From: Bradyrhizobium sp. CCH5-F6
GTDB taxonomy: Bacteria; Pseudomonadota; Alphaproteobacteria; Rhizobiales; Xanthobacteraceae
Assembly: GCF_001556045.1 (NCBI RefSeq)
Contig: NZ_LSIC01000200.1
Location: 1-64,000 of the forward strand
DNA length: 64,000 bases
Reading direction: 5' to 3'
The notes under the pieces are model-generated. The model saw only the letters and a list, made by a program, of their open reading frames with translations. It ran no database searches and had not been told where the DNA came from. Made by a program: the position numbers and the translations under genes. This document shows positions 24,490 to 33,606 of this stretch, piece after piece; the first letter of the stretch is position 1, and every line of letters starts with the position of its first letter.

Positions 24490-26430
24490 CTAGCCGAACA
24501 GCCGCATCAACAGCGCTTTCCCGACGGGGAGTGCCCTCACTCCCCGAAAAGCGCGAACATACTCGCCGGCATAGAATGCCCTGATCGCGTGCACGCGCGT
24601 ATCCATGCCTTCCTCGAACCGCACCGCAAATCCGTCCGCGGTCCGCCGCACCACGATGGCCGCGATCGGACGGCCGTAGATCCGGCATTCGATCGTGCTG
24701 CCCGGCGCCGGCGGATCGGGATCGATCAGGCGCGCGCCCGTGATGGAGATGTCGGCGAGCCGCGTGAGATGCGATCTGCCGTCGTGGCGCAGCAGGACGG
24801 TCTCATTGCGGCTGAACCGCTCCGCCTTGCGCTTGCGCGGCTGCTCGATGCAGACGAAGCAGACAACGGTGAGGATGACCGCGTTGTAGAGGCTCCAGGC
24901 CAGGGCAAGTCCGCCATAGGCGATGTTCTCGCCGCGCAGGTGCAGGATGAAGGCATAGGCGATGGCCGCGAGGGTGATGACAAGCGCGCTGCCATAGAGC
25001 CGCAGCAGCGGCCATTCGACGAATCGCCTGTTGCGGTCGCCGCCTTTCGCTGTGACCTTGAACTTGTGTCCTTTCGGCTTCAACAGGCCGACCGCCACCG
25101 CCTTGAGCACCGCAGGCGCCGCGATGAGCTGCGAGACGTCCGTCATCATCGCGAGCGAGCGGCCGCGCGACAGCCAGGCCATGCTGAGACCGTGCCAGAC
25201 ATAGAACGGCAGAAAGAAACGCAACAGCTCGGTGAGGTCGGCCTGAACCGCCTTGATCCCGAACAGCAGGAACAACCAGGGCACGACGAGGCCTGCCACC
25301 TTCGACGCGTACACCGCCGACCAGCTCATGAAGGCGTCGGTCAGCGAGAGCCGATCGATAAAGGGCAGCTTTGAATGCCGCGACAGCGGTCCGCTGCGAC
25401 CGCGCACGATCTGCATCAAGCCGAGGCACCAGCGGGCGCGCTGGGTGATGTATTCCTTCAGCCCCTCCGGCGCGAGCCCGATCGTCAGGCGCTCGTTGAG
25501 ATAGATCGTGGTGAGGCCGTATTCCTTGAGCCGCAGCGTGAGGAGGTAGTCTTCCGTCACCGAATCGGTCGGAAACCCGCCGATCTGCATCAGCCCCGCA
25601 TAGCGAATGAGAGACGATGTGCCGCAGCAAAAGGCGACGCCCCAGGCGTCCTTGGCCGGCAGCAGGATGTCGAAGAAGAAGCGTTGCTCGTCGGGCCAGA
25701 CATCGGTCGCGGCAAGGTTGGTCTGGATCGGATCCGGATTGATGAAGTGCTGCGGCGTCTGCACCACGCCGACCGACCGATCGTCCATGAGCGAGATGGT
25801 GCGCGCGAGGAAATCGGGCCGCGGCACGAAGTCCGCGTCGAGAATGGCGACGAATTCCGGCCGCTCCGGCAGCGCGCCGACATGCCTGAGCGCATGGTTG
25901 ATGTTGCCGGCCTTGGCGTGGAGATTATCGGGCCGCGTGAGATAATGGCAGCCGAGCTCGCCCGAAAGGCGCCGTAGCCAGGACCGCCTTCCGTCGTCGA
26001 GCACCCAGACGCGGTAGTGGCCGTACGCCATGCCGGTCGCGCCGATGATCGTGCGCTCGAGGATCGACCGTTCCTCGTTGTAGGTGCAGATGAAGACGTC
26101 GATCAACGGTGCGCGCGGATCGGTGGCGCGGTCGTCGATCCTCGCTGCTCCCGTGCGGTCGAGCGTCCGGCTCAGGAACAGCAACGACAAGGCGACTGCG
26201 ACGAGCGAGGCCGCTTCCAGCAGCAGGAAGGGGTAACCGACCATGGCATCGAGGGTCGGATGCGGCGGCGGGAGCGTCGAGGTGACACGCCAATGAAGAT
26301 AGCGCAGCAGCAAGGCCACCGACACGATCGTCAGGAACGAGCGCGCCATCGTGCTCTCCCGCCTGAGCAGCGGCACGATCGCCATGAAGGCGCCGAGCGC
26401 GATCAGGCCGGGCGTCAGCGCCATCATCAC
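24490..26430 (-). CDS. Cellulose-synthase-like family 2 glycosyltransferase with PilZ-like domain (BgsA-like)
   Basis: A 646-residue integral-membrane polysaccharide synthase. N-terminal helices are followed by a GT2 domain with all processive-synthase motifs: LDDGRR (Asp145/146), DAD (198-200), TED (282-284) and QRARW (320-324). Further helices follow. The C-terminus has a PilZ-type c-di-GMP site: RKRKAERFSR (522-531) and DISITGARL (550-558). It is coupled (ATGA overlap) to a membrane-fusion protein. This pair resembles BgsB-BgsA of Sinorhizobium meliloti, which makes mixed-linkage beta-glucan, but cellulose or another beta-glucan cannot be excluded. No bcsB, bcsC or bcsZ is nearby. Confidence 0.88.
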   Translation of the reverse strand: MMMALTPGLIALGAFMAIVPLLRRESTMARSFLTIVSVALLLRYLHWRVTSTLPPPHPTLDAMVGYPFLLLEAASLVAVALSLLFLSRTLDRTGAARIDDRATDPRAPLIDVFICTYNEERSILERTIIGATGMAYGHYRVWVLDDGRRSWLRRLSGELGCHYLTRPDNLHAKAGNINHALRHVGALPERPEFVAILDADFVPRPDFLARTISLMDDRSVGVVQTPQHFINPDPIQTNLAATDVWPDEQRFFFDILLPAKDAWGVAFCCGTSSLIRYAGLMQIGGFPTDSVTEDYLLTLRLKEYGLTTIYLNERLTIGLAPEGLKEYITQRARWCLGLMQIVRGRSGPLSRHSKLPFIDRLSLTDAFMSWSAVYASKVAGLVVPWLFLLFGIKAVQADLTELLRFFLPFYVWHGLSMAWLSRGRSLAMMTDVSQLIAAPAVLKAVAVGLLKPKGHKFKVTAKGGDRNRRFVEWPLLRLYGSALVITLAAIAYAFILHLRGENIAYGGLALAWSLYNAVILTVVCFVCIEQPRKRKAERFSRNETVLLRHDGRSHLTRLADISITGARLIDPDPPAPGSTIECRIYGRPIAAIVVRRTADGFAVRFEEGMDTRVHAIRAFYAGEYVRAFRGVRALPVGKALLMRLFG

Positions 26431-27773
26431 GGCGCCGTCTCATGCCGGGCAAAAACGACGCGGCCGGTGCGTCCCACGGTGCAGGCGCGGGCCGCCGCGG
26501 CAGGGCGCGATGCCACGGTCACGCGATAGGGCTCCTTGCTCAGCGCATCCGGATTGATGGCGAGATTGGCGGGTGCGCCGGCGGCGCCGGTCAGATTGAC
26601 CACAGTGCCGAAGATCGGCTCGCCGCCGTCATTCGGCTCGAAGGTCGCGCGGTCGCCGAGCTGCAAGCGGTTGTAGACGGCCTCGGTGACGTTGGCAGTG
26701 ATGACGACGCCGCTGCAATCGAGCACCTTGAGCAGGGGCTGGCCGGCCTGTACGTCCTCGCCGGGTGAGGTCATCATCTCCCAGACGCGCCCCGTGACGG
26801 GTGTCGTGATGTTGGCCTCGGACAGATCGGCGAAGCGAACCTCCTCGACGATGATCTCGTTGGCAAGCCAGGCGATATCGGTGTCGGTGCGGGCGAGATC
26901 GGCCTCGAGGTCGCCGGCGCGTTGGCGCATCTCCTCCTCGCGCTGCACCGAGCTCGGCCGGTCGTTATAGCTGTCGCCGAGGAACGAGCCGTTCTGCGCT
27001 GCGGCGAGCTCGACCCTGGCGGCATCCAGCCGCTTGCGCGCGCCGAGCTCGGTCTGCTGCGACACGGAGAGTTCACGCGTCAGCCGCGCCAGCTCGACGG
27101 TCGAGACATTGCCGGATTTTGCCAGCGACGAGGCGCGTTCGACGGCGGCGCTGGCCTCCTCGCGCCGCGCCGCCGCCGCCTCGATCGAGGTCTGGATCTC
27201 GGCGATGCGGGCCTCGAGCTGCAGCACGCGTCCGTCGCGGAATTGCGCAGCCTGCCGCGACAGGTCCTTTTGCGCGGCCTGCGCCGAGGCAAGCTTGGCG
27301 GCAAGACTCGGCCGCTCGTTCTCCAGGCGCGATTTCTGCCGCCTGAGATCGTCGAGCCGGGTGCGATCGCTGCGCGAATTGATGACGCGCAGGATGACGG
27401 TTCCGGCATCCAACTCGGTCTGGTCGGTCACGCGCTGCGTGGCCGCAACCCGCCCACCGATTGGCGTGCGCAACGTGACGAGGCGGGAATTCAGCACCGC
27501 CTCGACGCTCGAATTCTCCCAGATCGCGCGCAGCGGCAGCCAGCCGAACACGGCGACGATGGCGAGTCCGATGGCAATCTTGGCACCGCGCCGCAGATAC
27601 GACCAGCGAGGTCCGGATTCCGGCGCCGTCTGCCTGTCCGGCGTGTGGCTGGGCTCGTCATTGGCGAACAGCTGCTCGTGCAGCGCGTCCTGCAAGCCTT
27701 TCGCGTCCGTCTTCTGATCAGGAGAGGGGGCAGGTGCGGGATCGACGGAGGCGGCGCGCGAGCGGTCCATCAT
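26427..27773 (-). CDS. HlyD-like membrane-fusion adaptor for polysaccharide export (BgsB-like)
   Basis: A 448-residue protein. A cytoplasmic N-terminus of about 70 residues rich in Pro/Asp is followed by one transmembrane helix (IAIGLAIVAVFGWLPL). The periplasmic part has the HlyD layout: a barrel-sandwich half (TPIGGRVAATQRVTDQTEL), a long alpha-helical coiled-coil hairpin (about residues 150-290), then the second half (ANITTPVTGRVWEMMTSPGE) and a beta-barrel. It probably bridges synthase and periplasm. I chose the start at 27773 because AAGGTGA lies upstream. It is the first gene of the two-gene operon. Confidence 0.86.
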   Translation of the reverse strand: MMDRSRAASVDPAPAPSPDQKTDAKGLQDALHEQLFANDEPSHTPDRQTAPESGPRWSYLRRGAKIAIGLAIVAVFGWLPLRAIWENSSVEAVLNSRLVTLRTPIGGRVAATQRVTDQTELDAGTVILRVINSRSDRTRLDDLRRQKSRLENERPSLAAKLASAQAAQKDLSRQAAQFRDGRVLQLEARIAEIQTSIEAAAARREEASAAVERASSLAKSGNVSTVELARLTRELSVSQQTELGARKRLDAARVELAAAQNGSFLGDSYNDRPSSVQREEEMRQRAGDLEADLARTDTDIAWLANEIIVEEVRFADLSEANITTPVTGRVWEMMTSPGEDVQAGQPLLKVLDCSGVVITANVTEAVYNRLQLGDRATFEPNDGGEPIFGTVVNLTGAAGAPANLAINPDALSKEPYRVTVASRPAAAARACTVGRTGRVVFARHETAP

Positions 27774-28059
27774 GACGGTCACCTTGCGGACGGAATGCCG
27801 ACGAGAGGGGGTCAATGCGCCGGAACTGTGCTGCGTGCCGGGTTGCTATGGCTCAATCCGAAATTGCGCTTTCCAGGTTGCTAAGCGTCCGCGCATGTTT
27901 TGGCGCAAATCCCGGTCAAGCTTTAGCGACGGCTGAAACACTGGCCCTCCGCCAGAGGTCTGCGGCGGGGCGACGCACGAACCTTGCGGTCTCCCGCCGC
28001 ATTCATACCTCGTGGACGCCGGCCGGAGGTTCGCCCGCGGCCGGTCTCAGGAGACGGCC

Positions 28060-29007
28060 ATGAACTATTTTCGTACCGCAATGCTGCTCGCAGGCCTCAC
28101 CGCCCTGTTCATGGGCGTGGGCTATCTGATCGGCGGCGCCTCGGGCGCCATGATAGCGCTCGTCATTGCCGCCGCGACCAATCTCTTCACCTACTGGAAC
28201 TCCGACCGCATGGTGCTCTCGATGTACGGGGCGCATGAGGTCGACCGTTCGACCGCGCCGGAGCTGGTCGGCCTCGTCGCCGAGCTTGCGGGGCGCGCCG
28301 GCCTGCCGATGCCGCGCGTGTTCGTGATGGACGAGGTGCAGCCCAACGCGTTCGCGACCGGCCGCAACCCCGAGAACGCCGCGGTTGCCGTCACCACCGG
28401 CCTGATGAACCAGCTCAGCCGCGAGGAGCTCGCCGGCGTGATCGCGCACGAGCTCGCCCATATCAAGCATCACGACACGCTTCTGATGACGATCACGGCG
28501 ACCATCGCCGGCGCGATCTCCATGCTTGCCCAGTTCGGCATGTTCTTCGGCGGTAATCGCGAGAACAACAACGGTCTGGGCGTCGTCGGCTCGATCCTGA
28601 TGATGATCCTCGCCCCGCTCGGCGCCATGCTGGTGCAGATGGCGATCAGCCGTACCCGCGAATACGCCGCCGACAATCTCGGCGCGCGCATCGTCGGACA
28701 GCCGATGTGGCTGGCCTCGGCGCTGGTGAAGATCGAGGGCGCCGCGCATCAGGTGCCGAACTACGAGGCCGAGCGGAATCCCGCGACCGCGCACATGTTC
28801 ATCATCAATCCGCTGTCGGGCCACGGCGTGGACAATCTGTTCGCGACCCACCCCTCGACGCAAAACCGCGTCGCCGCCCTCCAGCAACTCGCGGCCGAGC
28901 TGGGCACCCGGGCGGCGCCGTCAGTCGGCGCCAACGAGAACCATTCGCCGCGCGGCCCCTGGGGCCGGTCGTCCTCCCGCGGTCCCTCACGCGGTCCCTG
29001 GGGCTGA
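28060..29007 (+). CDS. htpX: Membrane zinc metalloprotease HtpX
   Basis: A 315-residue M48 protease for inner-membrane protein quality control. Two N-terminal helices (about 8-45) precede the cytosolic-facing zinc motif HELAH (His130-Glu131-His134), and two further helices follow. The third ligand Glu is in [12 protein letters not shown]. The C-terminal tail (about 30 residues) contains repeats of GPWG and SRGP, giving a Gly/Ser/Arg-rich low-complexity end. The ATG at 28060 follows CAGGAGACGGCC, a clear ribosome site. It is divergent from the polysaccharide adaptor. Confidence 0.94.
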   Translation: MNYFRTAMLLAGLTALFMGVGYLIGGASGAMIALVIAAATNLFTYWNSDRMVLSMYGAHEVDRSTAPELVGLVAELAGRAGLPMPRVFVMDEVQPNAFATGRNPENAAVAVTTGLMNQLSREELAGVIAHELAHIKHHDTLLMTITATIAGAISMLAQFGMFFGGNRENNNGLGVVGSILMMILAPLGAMLVQMAISRTREYAADNLGARIVGQPMWLASALVKIEGAAHQVPNYEAERNPATAHMFIINPLSGHGVDNLFATHPSTQNRVAALQQLAAELGTRAAPSVGANENHSPRGPWGRSSSRGPSRGPWG

Positions 29008-29143
29008 CGGAACCGCTCAGGATTTTGCGTGCGGCTTTGTGATCTGGCGCACATAGGGGCGTCCCGGCCGGTGTTAACACCTCGGCGGGACTACTCCTTT
29101 GAAAGGGGATGCGTGGCCGGCGCCTTGCCGGCCGCCGTCGAAG

Positions 29144-29785
29144 ATGACCAGAGCTGCCGTACCATTACTGATCGTCCTTTGCGTGCTCGTCGGGCTGTCC
29201 ACGCACATGGTCGTCAATTGCGGCGACGAGGACGATCCCGACATCTGCTCGGCCGTGATCGGCTTCTCGCCGCTGCGCGGCTCGCTGATCGCCTTCGCCT
29301 ATGAGGGGCGCGGACGGATCGCGCTGCGTCACGGCGACTTCAGGCGGGCGATCGCCGATTTCGACGAGGCCATCCATCTCAATCCCAACCGCGCCTCGCT
29401 CTATCGCGACCGGGCGCTGGCGCGCCGGCAGAACGGCGACTTCGAGCTTGCCATCGCCGACTACGACGAGGCGATCGCGCATAATCCCAAGCTCGCCGCA
29501 CCCTATCACCAGCGCGGTGTCGCGCTTGCCGCCATCGGGGATCTCGATCGCGCCATCCTGAGCTACAACACGGCGGTCCGCCTCGACCCCTCCGATGCGC
29601 AGGCTCGCGTCGATCGCGGTCTCGCGTTCCTTGCCCGCGGCCACGCCGACGACGCCCGCGCGGATTTCGAGGCCGCGCTGGCGCTGCCCGCCGGCAAGGA
29701 CGGCCGCACGAGAGAGACAGCGCGCGCCAAGCTCGCCGAGCTTTCGAATGTCGAACCGACCCAGGCTTCCGCGTCGCGGCGGTGA
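29144..29785 (+). CDS. TPR-repeat protein, membrane-anchored or secreted
   Basis: A 213-residue protein. An N-terminal hydrophobic segment (AAVPLLIVLCVLVGL) acts as a signal or anchor, followed by a short Cys-containing spacer (NCGDEDDPDICSAVIG) that could form a disulfide. Four TPR units follow, marked by GDFRRAIADFDEAIHLNP, GDFELAIADYDEAIAHNP, GDLDRAILSYNTAVRLDP and a degenerate GHADDARADFEAAL. The TPR scaffold suggests protein-protein contact in the periplasm; the partner is unknown. It starts 136 bases after htpX. Confidence 0.82.
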   Translation: MTRAAVPLLIVLCVLVGLSTHMVVNCGDEDDPDICSAVIGFSPLRGSLIAFAYEGRGRIALRHGDFRRAIADFDEAIHLNPNRASLYRDRALARRQNGDFELAIADYDEAIAHNPKLAAPYHQRGVALAAIGDLDRAILSYNTAVRLDPSDAQARVDRGLAFLARGHADDARADFEAALALPAGKDGRTRETARAKLAELSNVEPTQASASRR

Positions 29786-29846
29786 GGGTCGAGAGAGGGC
29801 CGGATTTTTCCCTCTCCCCTTGTGGGAGAAGGAAGAAAGTCCGCGC

Positions 29847-30200
29847 CTACTTCGCCTTCTTGGCTTTGGCCTTCTTCGCCTTGGCCGCCTTCTTCGCCGG
29901 CTTCTCCTTTGCCGTCTTCTCCGCCTTCACCGCAACCGGCGTGCTGGCGGCCAGACGCATCGATCGCGCGTAGCTGTCGGCGACGTTGTCGGCCGACATC
30001 TGAAGACGCTTGGCGGCGGCGGTGGCCTGCTCCATGGTGGCCTTGGCCATCATCTTGAAGCGGTCGCTGGTCTCCTTGCCCTTGGCCTTGGCCGCAAGGC
30101 CGTTGAAGCGATCCCGCCGCTCCTTGGCGCGGGTCATCAGGCCCGTATGCAGCTGTCTGGCCAGTTGCCGGATCACGACATCCAGGTCGGCGTCCGCCAT
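29847..30200 (-). CDS. Small protein with lysine/alanine-rich C-terminal tail
   Basis: A 117-residue protein. Residues 1-85 are predicted helical (VVIRQLARQLHTGLMTRAKERRDRF, in two segments), and the last 35 residues are almost only Lys and Ala (KPAKKAAKAKKAKAKKAK). Such tails occur in histone-H1-like DNA-binding proteins and in some phasin-related proteins. I cannot decide between them; nucleic-acid binding is an inference from charge. It is convergent with the TPR gene. Confidence 0.72.
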   Translation of the reverse strand: MADADLDVVIRQLARQLHTGLMTRAKERRDRFNGLAAKAKGKETSDRFKMMAKATMEQATAAAKRLQMSADNVADSYARSMRLAASTPVAVKAEKTAKEKPAKKAAKAKKAKAKKAK

Positions 30201-30364
30201 GTTCTCTCATCCCCTTCGAAAAACGGTATCGATGCGGCGGGACTATGCAGATCGGGCACCGCCTTGGCAATTGCCGCCTCGGCGTCATCCGCAGCTTCCG
30301 GCCTACAAAGCAAAAGGGCCGCGCGGTTCGCACGGCCCTCTCGCTTGGCTTGGCGCCTTCTGCC

Positions 30365-31174
30365 TCACTTCAGCGAGGCCACCGGGCCGTTCGATGCCGC
30401 CGGCTCGGGATCGAAGCCGAACACGCCGACCAGATATTTGTAATAGTCCGGCATCTTCTCGTTGAGCGCCCCGCGCGACTTTGGATCGTGGAATTCGCTC
30501 TTTCCAGCCAGGAAGATGCTGGCGGTGACCGCAAAGAACTCCATGGGATTCTTCATCGCATAGGCGTCCTTGGGCAACAGGTCCTTGGACTTGGCCAGGA
30601 CGTAGTAGGCGATCACGCCCTTGTTGGCGTAGCCGTCCGGCAGCAGCCGCGCGTGATAGGCATGCAGCAGCTCGTGCAGCAGCACGGCTTCCTTTTCATA
30701 CCGCATCATGTCCGGGCGCAGCATGATGACGCCGAGGCCCGAATCGACCGCGAGGTCGACGGCATTCGGATTGGTCCAGCGCTGCTTGTTGGGATCCCAG
30801 AACGTCAAGGTCCGCGGAGCGGTGCGCTGGATGTTCGGCGTGACCCTGCCGTAGCACGCGGTCGCGGCGCCCTCATCGAGGCAGGCCAGCTCGCTCGCGA
30901 CGATCGGAACGGTGTGGAAGAAACGCAGCACGCGCGGCGAGAGGCCGACGCCTTCGACCACGTCGATCTGACTCTTCAGATTCTCGGTGAGCTTGTCGAC
31001 GTCCTTGCGGTCGCGATTCTCCGAAATGTCGAACATGTAGCCGCGATAGCTCTGGAAGCCCGGCGGCAAGGCCTGCGCGGCCTCGCTGGACGCATCGAGC
31101 GATCCGGCACTGGATGGATTGGCAAAGAGCGCGCCGACGATGGTCGCGGTCAGCAGCAACGCAATGCGCATCAT
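30365..31174 (-). CDS. Secreted zincin-like metalloprotease (HELLH)
   Basis: A 269-residue protein with a signal peptide (ALLLTATIVGALFANPSSAG, mature from about residue 24). It contains HELLHAYH with zinc-site residues His167, Glu168 and His171, and a downstream NPMEFFAVTAS in which Glu212 is positioned as the third ligand, an arrangement similar to ATLF/gluzincin-type proteases. Two cysteines (about 98 and 107) could form a disulfide. I do not recognise a characterised relative or a substrate. It is monocistronic, with the Met-Met start at 31174. Confidence 0.75.
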   Translation of the reverse strand: MMRIALLLTATIVGALFANPSSAGSLDASSEAAQALPPGFQSYRGYMFDISENRDRKDVDKLTENLKSQIDVVEGVGLSPRVLRFFHTVPIVASELACLDEGAATACYGRVTPNIQRTAPRTLTFWDPNKQRWTNPNAVDLAVDSGLGVIMLRPDMMRYEKEAVLLHELLHAYHARLLPDGYANKGVIAYYVLAKSKDLLPKDAYAMKNPMEFFAVTASIFLAGKSEFHDPKSRGALNEKMPDYYKYLVGVFGFDPEPAASNGPVASLK

Positions 31175-31344
31175 GAACCCCCTGATGTCACTTCGCCCGG
31201 CACGATAGGCCGCCTTTGTTTGCGAAAAGTGAGTGCGGCGAGACTAAGGCACCGATGTTGAGGGCTGCTTAATCGTCGGTTGCGGATCGCTGCGGTGGAT
31301 TAGGGTCGGGTTAACCAAGGCAATGCCGCGCGCGGCAGCCCATC

Positions 31345-31394
31345 TCCGTCATCCCGAGGTGGCCGCTTCTTGGCGGCCCTCGAAGGATGACGGA
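31345..31394. repeat. TCCGTCATCC palindromic repeat
   Basis: TCCGTCATCC (31345-31354) pairs with GGATGACGGA (31385-31394), enclosing an inner GGCCGC/GCGGCC hairpin (about 31361-31377). It lies in the gap between the zincin gene and the gene at 31466. Confidence 0.6.
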
Positions 31395-31465
31395 GCGGGC
31401 ACTGAGGTATAGGTTCATTGGCGGGCAACAAGCCCGAAAGTTCAGACAGCCGGAAGGAGGATGCC

Positions 31466-31759
31466 ATGTACGCCGCCATCCGTCAGGCCAAGGCGAAAAG
31501 CGGGAGCGCGGAAGAGCTGGCGCGCCGCATCAAGGACGGCGCCGTTCCGATCATCAGCGACGTCGAGGGTTTTCGCGCCTATTACGTCGTCTATGCCGGC
31601 GACGACACGGTCACCGCGATCTCGATCTTCGACAAGTTCGAGCAGGCCGAGGAGGCGAACAAGCGTGCCATCGCCTGGATCGAGAAGGACCTGGGCCCGC
31701 TGCTGGCCGGCGAGGCGCGCGCCGTGGCGGGGCCGGTGATCGTGCATACGCTGGCGTGA
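31466..31759 (+). CDS. Small dimeric alpha/beta-barrel (ABM-like) protein
   Basis: A 97-residue protein beginning MYAAIRQAKAKSGSAEELA. The beta-alpha-beta pattern, with FRAYYVVYAGDDTVTAISIFDKFEQAEEANKRA in the middle, is the ferredoxin-like fold of antibiotic-biosynthesis-monooxygenase-like proteins. No catalytic residue can be assigned. AGGAGG stands a few bases before the ATG at 31466, which decides this start over an upstream ATG at 31418. Confidence 0.78.
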   Translation: MYAAIRQAKAKSGSAEELARRIKDGAVPIISDVEGFRAYYVVYAGDDTVTAISIFDKFEQAEEANKRAIAWIEKDLGPLLAGEARAVAGPVIVHTLA

Positions 31760-31788
31760 GGGTCGGATCGCTCTCGCCTGACACTCAA

Positions 31789-31892
31789 CTGTCATCGCCC
31801 GCGAAGGCGGGCGATCCAGTACTCCGCGGCGGTTGTGATGGAGCCGATGGGCCGGGGCGTACTCGATGCCCCGCTTTCGCGTGGCATGACAG
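31789..31892. repeat. Composite nested palindromic element, second copy
   Basis: Same architecture as 22963-23068: outer CTGTCAT (31789-31795) and ATGACAG (31886-31892), inner hairpins ATCGCCCGC/GCGGGCGAT and ATGCC...GGCAT, and partially conserved CCAGTAC...GTACT arms. It separates two convergent genes. Confidence 0.72.
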
Positions 31893-31936
31893 CGGTGGGT
31901 GTTGCGTGCGCCTTCCGCCAAACGCGTAGCCGTGCC

Positions 31937-33382
31937 TCACAGCTCCCGTGCATTCGAGAACGCAAAGCTCGACACCCTTCTCGTCGTCTCGTCCAGGATC
32001 AGTGTGCGCGTGATCGGGGGCTCGGCGCGCTGGGCGCAGTTCTCGCGCTCGCAGAGGCGGCAGTTGACGCCGATCGGCGTGCCCTCGGTCTTTTCGAGGT
32101 CCATGCCGGCAGCATAAGTCAGGCGGGCGGCGTGGCGGATCTCGCAGCCGAGACCAATGGCGAAGCGCGGCTGCGGCAACGGATGCGGCGCCACGGGCCG
32201 GCGCACCATCTGCGCGATCGAGAAATAGCGCGTGCCGTCGGGCAGCTCGATCACCTGCTTGAGCAGGCGGTCCGGCGTATCGAAGGTCGAGTGCACGTTC
32301 CACAGCGGGCAGGTGCCGCCGAATTTCGAGAACGGGAAGGTGCCGGACGAGAAGCGCTTCGAGACGTTGCCGGCATTGTCGACGCGCAAGAGGAAGAACG
32401 GAATGCCGCGCGCATTCGGCCGTTGCAGGGTGGTGAGGCGATGGCAGACCTGCTCGAAGCCGGAATTGAAGCGCTGCGCCAGCAGATGGATGTCGTAGTT
32501 GAGCGCTTCGGCGGCGGCCAGGAATGCCGGGTAGGGCATCATCACGGCCGCCGCAAAATAGTTGGCGAGTGTGATGCGGAATAGCCGCCGCGGCGTATCG
32601 TCGAGCGGGCCGGCGCGGCCGATGATGGTCTCCAGATGCTGCGCGCATTCGCCCAGGCCCAGCTGGAAGGCGAGCTGGAAGGCGCGGCCGGGCGGGTCGA
32701 CCAGCTCGGAGATCAGCAGCTGGCGGCGGTGGCGGTCGAAACGCCGAAGCGTCTCGCGCATCACGTCCACGGGCATGATGCGGGTCTGGATCGAATGCTT
32801 TTCGCGCAAGCGCGCGGCGAGCGCCGCATAGAGCCCTTCGGCGGGAACGTTCAGCTCGTCGCGCAGATTTTCCGCAGCCTGCTCCAATTCCGGGAAATAG
32901 TTGCGGTTGGCCTCGATCAGCTCGCGGACGCGCTCGACCGGATTGGCCTCATAGCGCGTGCCGACGTCGCGGTCCGCCATCTGTGCGGCGGCCAGCGTCT
33001 CGCCCTGCCGGGCCTCGGTGTAGGCGGCATAGAGCCGCTGTAGCGCATGGGTGACGCCGGGGCAGAGCTCGGCGAGGTCGCGCAGCTCCTGCTTGGGCAC
33101 GTCGATCTGCCGGAACAAGGGATCCGAGAAGATCTCGTTGAGCTCGGCGAAGAAGCGGTCCTCGTCGGCGGTGGCGAGGTCACGCAAATCGAGGTCATAG
33201 GTCTCGGCCAGCCGCAGCAGGATTTGCGCCGTCACCGGGCGCTGGTTGCGCTCGATCAGGTTGACATAGCTTGGCGAGATCCCGAGCCCCTCGGCGATCT
33301 GGGTCTGCGAGAGCCCCAATTGCTGCCGGATGCGCCGAAAGCGGGGACCGACGAAGAGTTTCTTGCCGGACTCGGCGGCCAT
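31937..33382 (-). CDS. XRE-family regulator with ScfR/RamB architecture, likely regulator of isocitrate lyase
   Basis: A 481-residue regulator. Residues 10-65 form an XRE helix-turn-helix (LGLSQTQIAEGLGISPSYVNLIERNQRPV). The middle is an IrrE/ImmA-like domain without an HEXXH motif; the corresponding helix reads FQLAFQLGLGECAQ. The C-terminal ScfR domain (about 320-475) contains paired cysteines (GVNCRLCERENCAQRA). This architecture is shared with Corynebacterium RamB, which controls acetate and glyoxylate-cycle genes. Here it is divergent from isocitrate lyase, supporting control of aceA. A 19-base palindrome sits 24 bases upstream of its start, suggesting autoregulation. Confidence 0.88.
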   Translation of the reverse strand: MAAESGKKLFVGPRFRRIRQQLGLSQTQIAEGLGISPSYVNLIERNQRPVTAQILLRLAETYDLDLRDLATADEDRFFAELNEIFSDPLFRQIDVPKQELRDLAELCPGVTHALQRLYAAYTEARQGETLAAAQMADRDVGTRYEANPVERVRELIEANRNYFPELEQAAENLRDELNVPAEGLYAALAARLREKHSIQTRIMPVDVMRETLRRFDRHRRQLLISELVDPPGRAFQLAFQLGLGECAQHLETIIGRAGPLDDTPRRLFRITLANYFAAAVMMPYPAFLAAAEALNYDIHLLAQRFNSGFEQVCHRLTTLQRPNARGIPFFLLRVDNAGNVSKRFSSGTFPFSKFGGTCPLWNVHSTFDTPDRLLKQVIELPDGTRYFSIAQMVRRPVAPHPLPQPRFAIGLGCEIRHAARLTYAAGMDLEKTEGTPIGVNCRLCERENCAQRAEPPITRTLILDETTRRVSSFAFSNAREL

Positions 33383-33406
33383 TTCTCAGATCTCCACACG
33401 CTAACA

Positions 33407-33463
33407 AGGTCAGTTTAACTGACCTATTATTTACAAGATTTACAAAATGACATCTATTACAAG
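33407..33463. promoter_or_regulatory. Operator region between the ScfR-like regulator and isocitrate lyase
   Basis: AGGTCAGTT (33407-33415), T, AACTGACCT (33417-33425) form a perfect 19-base palindrome. Next to it are tandem nine-base repeats TTTACAAGA (33430-33438) and TTTACAAAA (33439-33447), and ATTACAAG at 33456-33463. These are two different candidate sites in a divergent promoter region, plausibly bound by the adjacent regulator. Confidence 0.6.
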
Positions 33464-33606
33464 TTCAGATGTTACATGACATCACCATTCAAAGACAAGG
33501 CATCTATACGAAGTTTCCGTTTTCGCGTTTAGCTCCTGACACGCATCTCGCAATGCACTGTCAAGAATGTCGATGGCGACGTCCATCGAGCGAAAGGATC
33601 AGGTTC

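Noticed and set aside
29070..29081. GGTGTTAACACC palindrome between htpX and the TPR gene.
   Set aside because: A 12-base palindrome with no promoter-like context and no second copy noticed; it could be chance.
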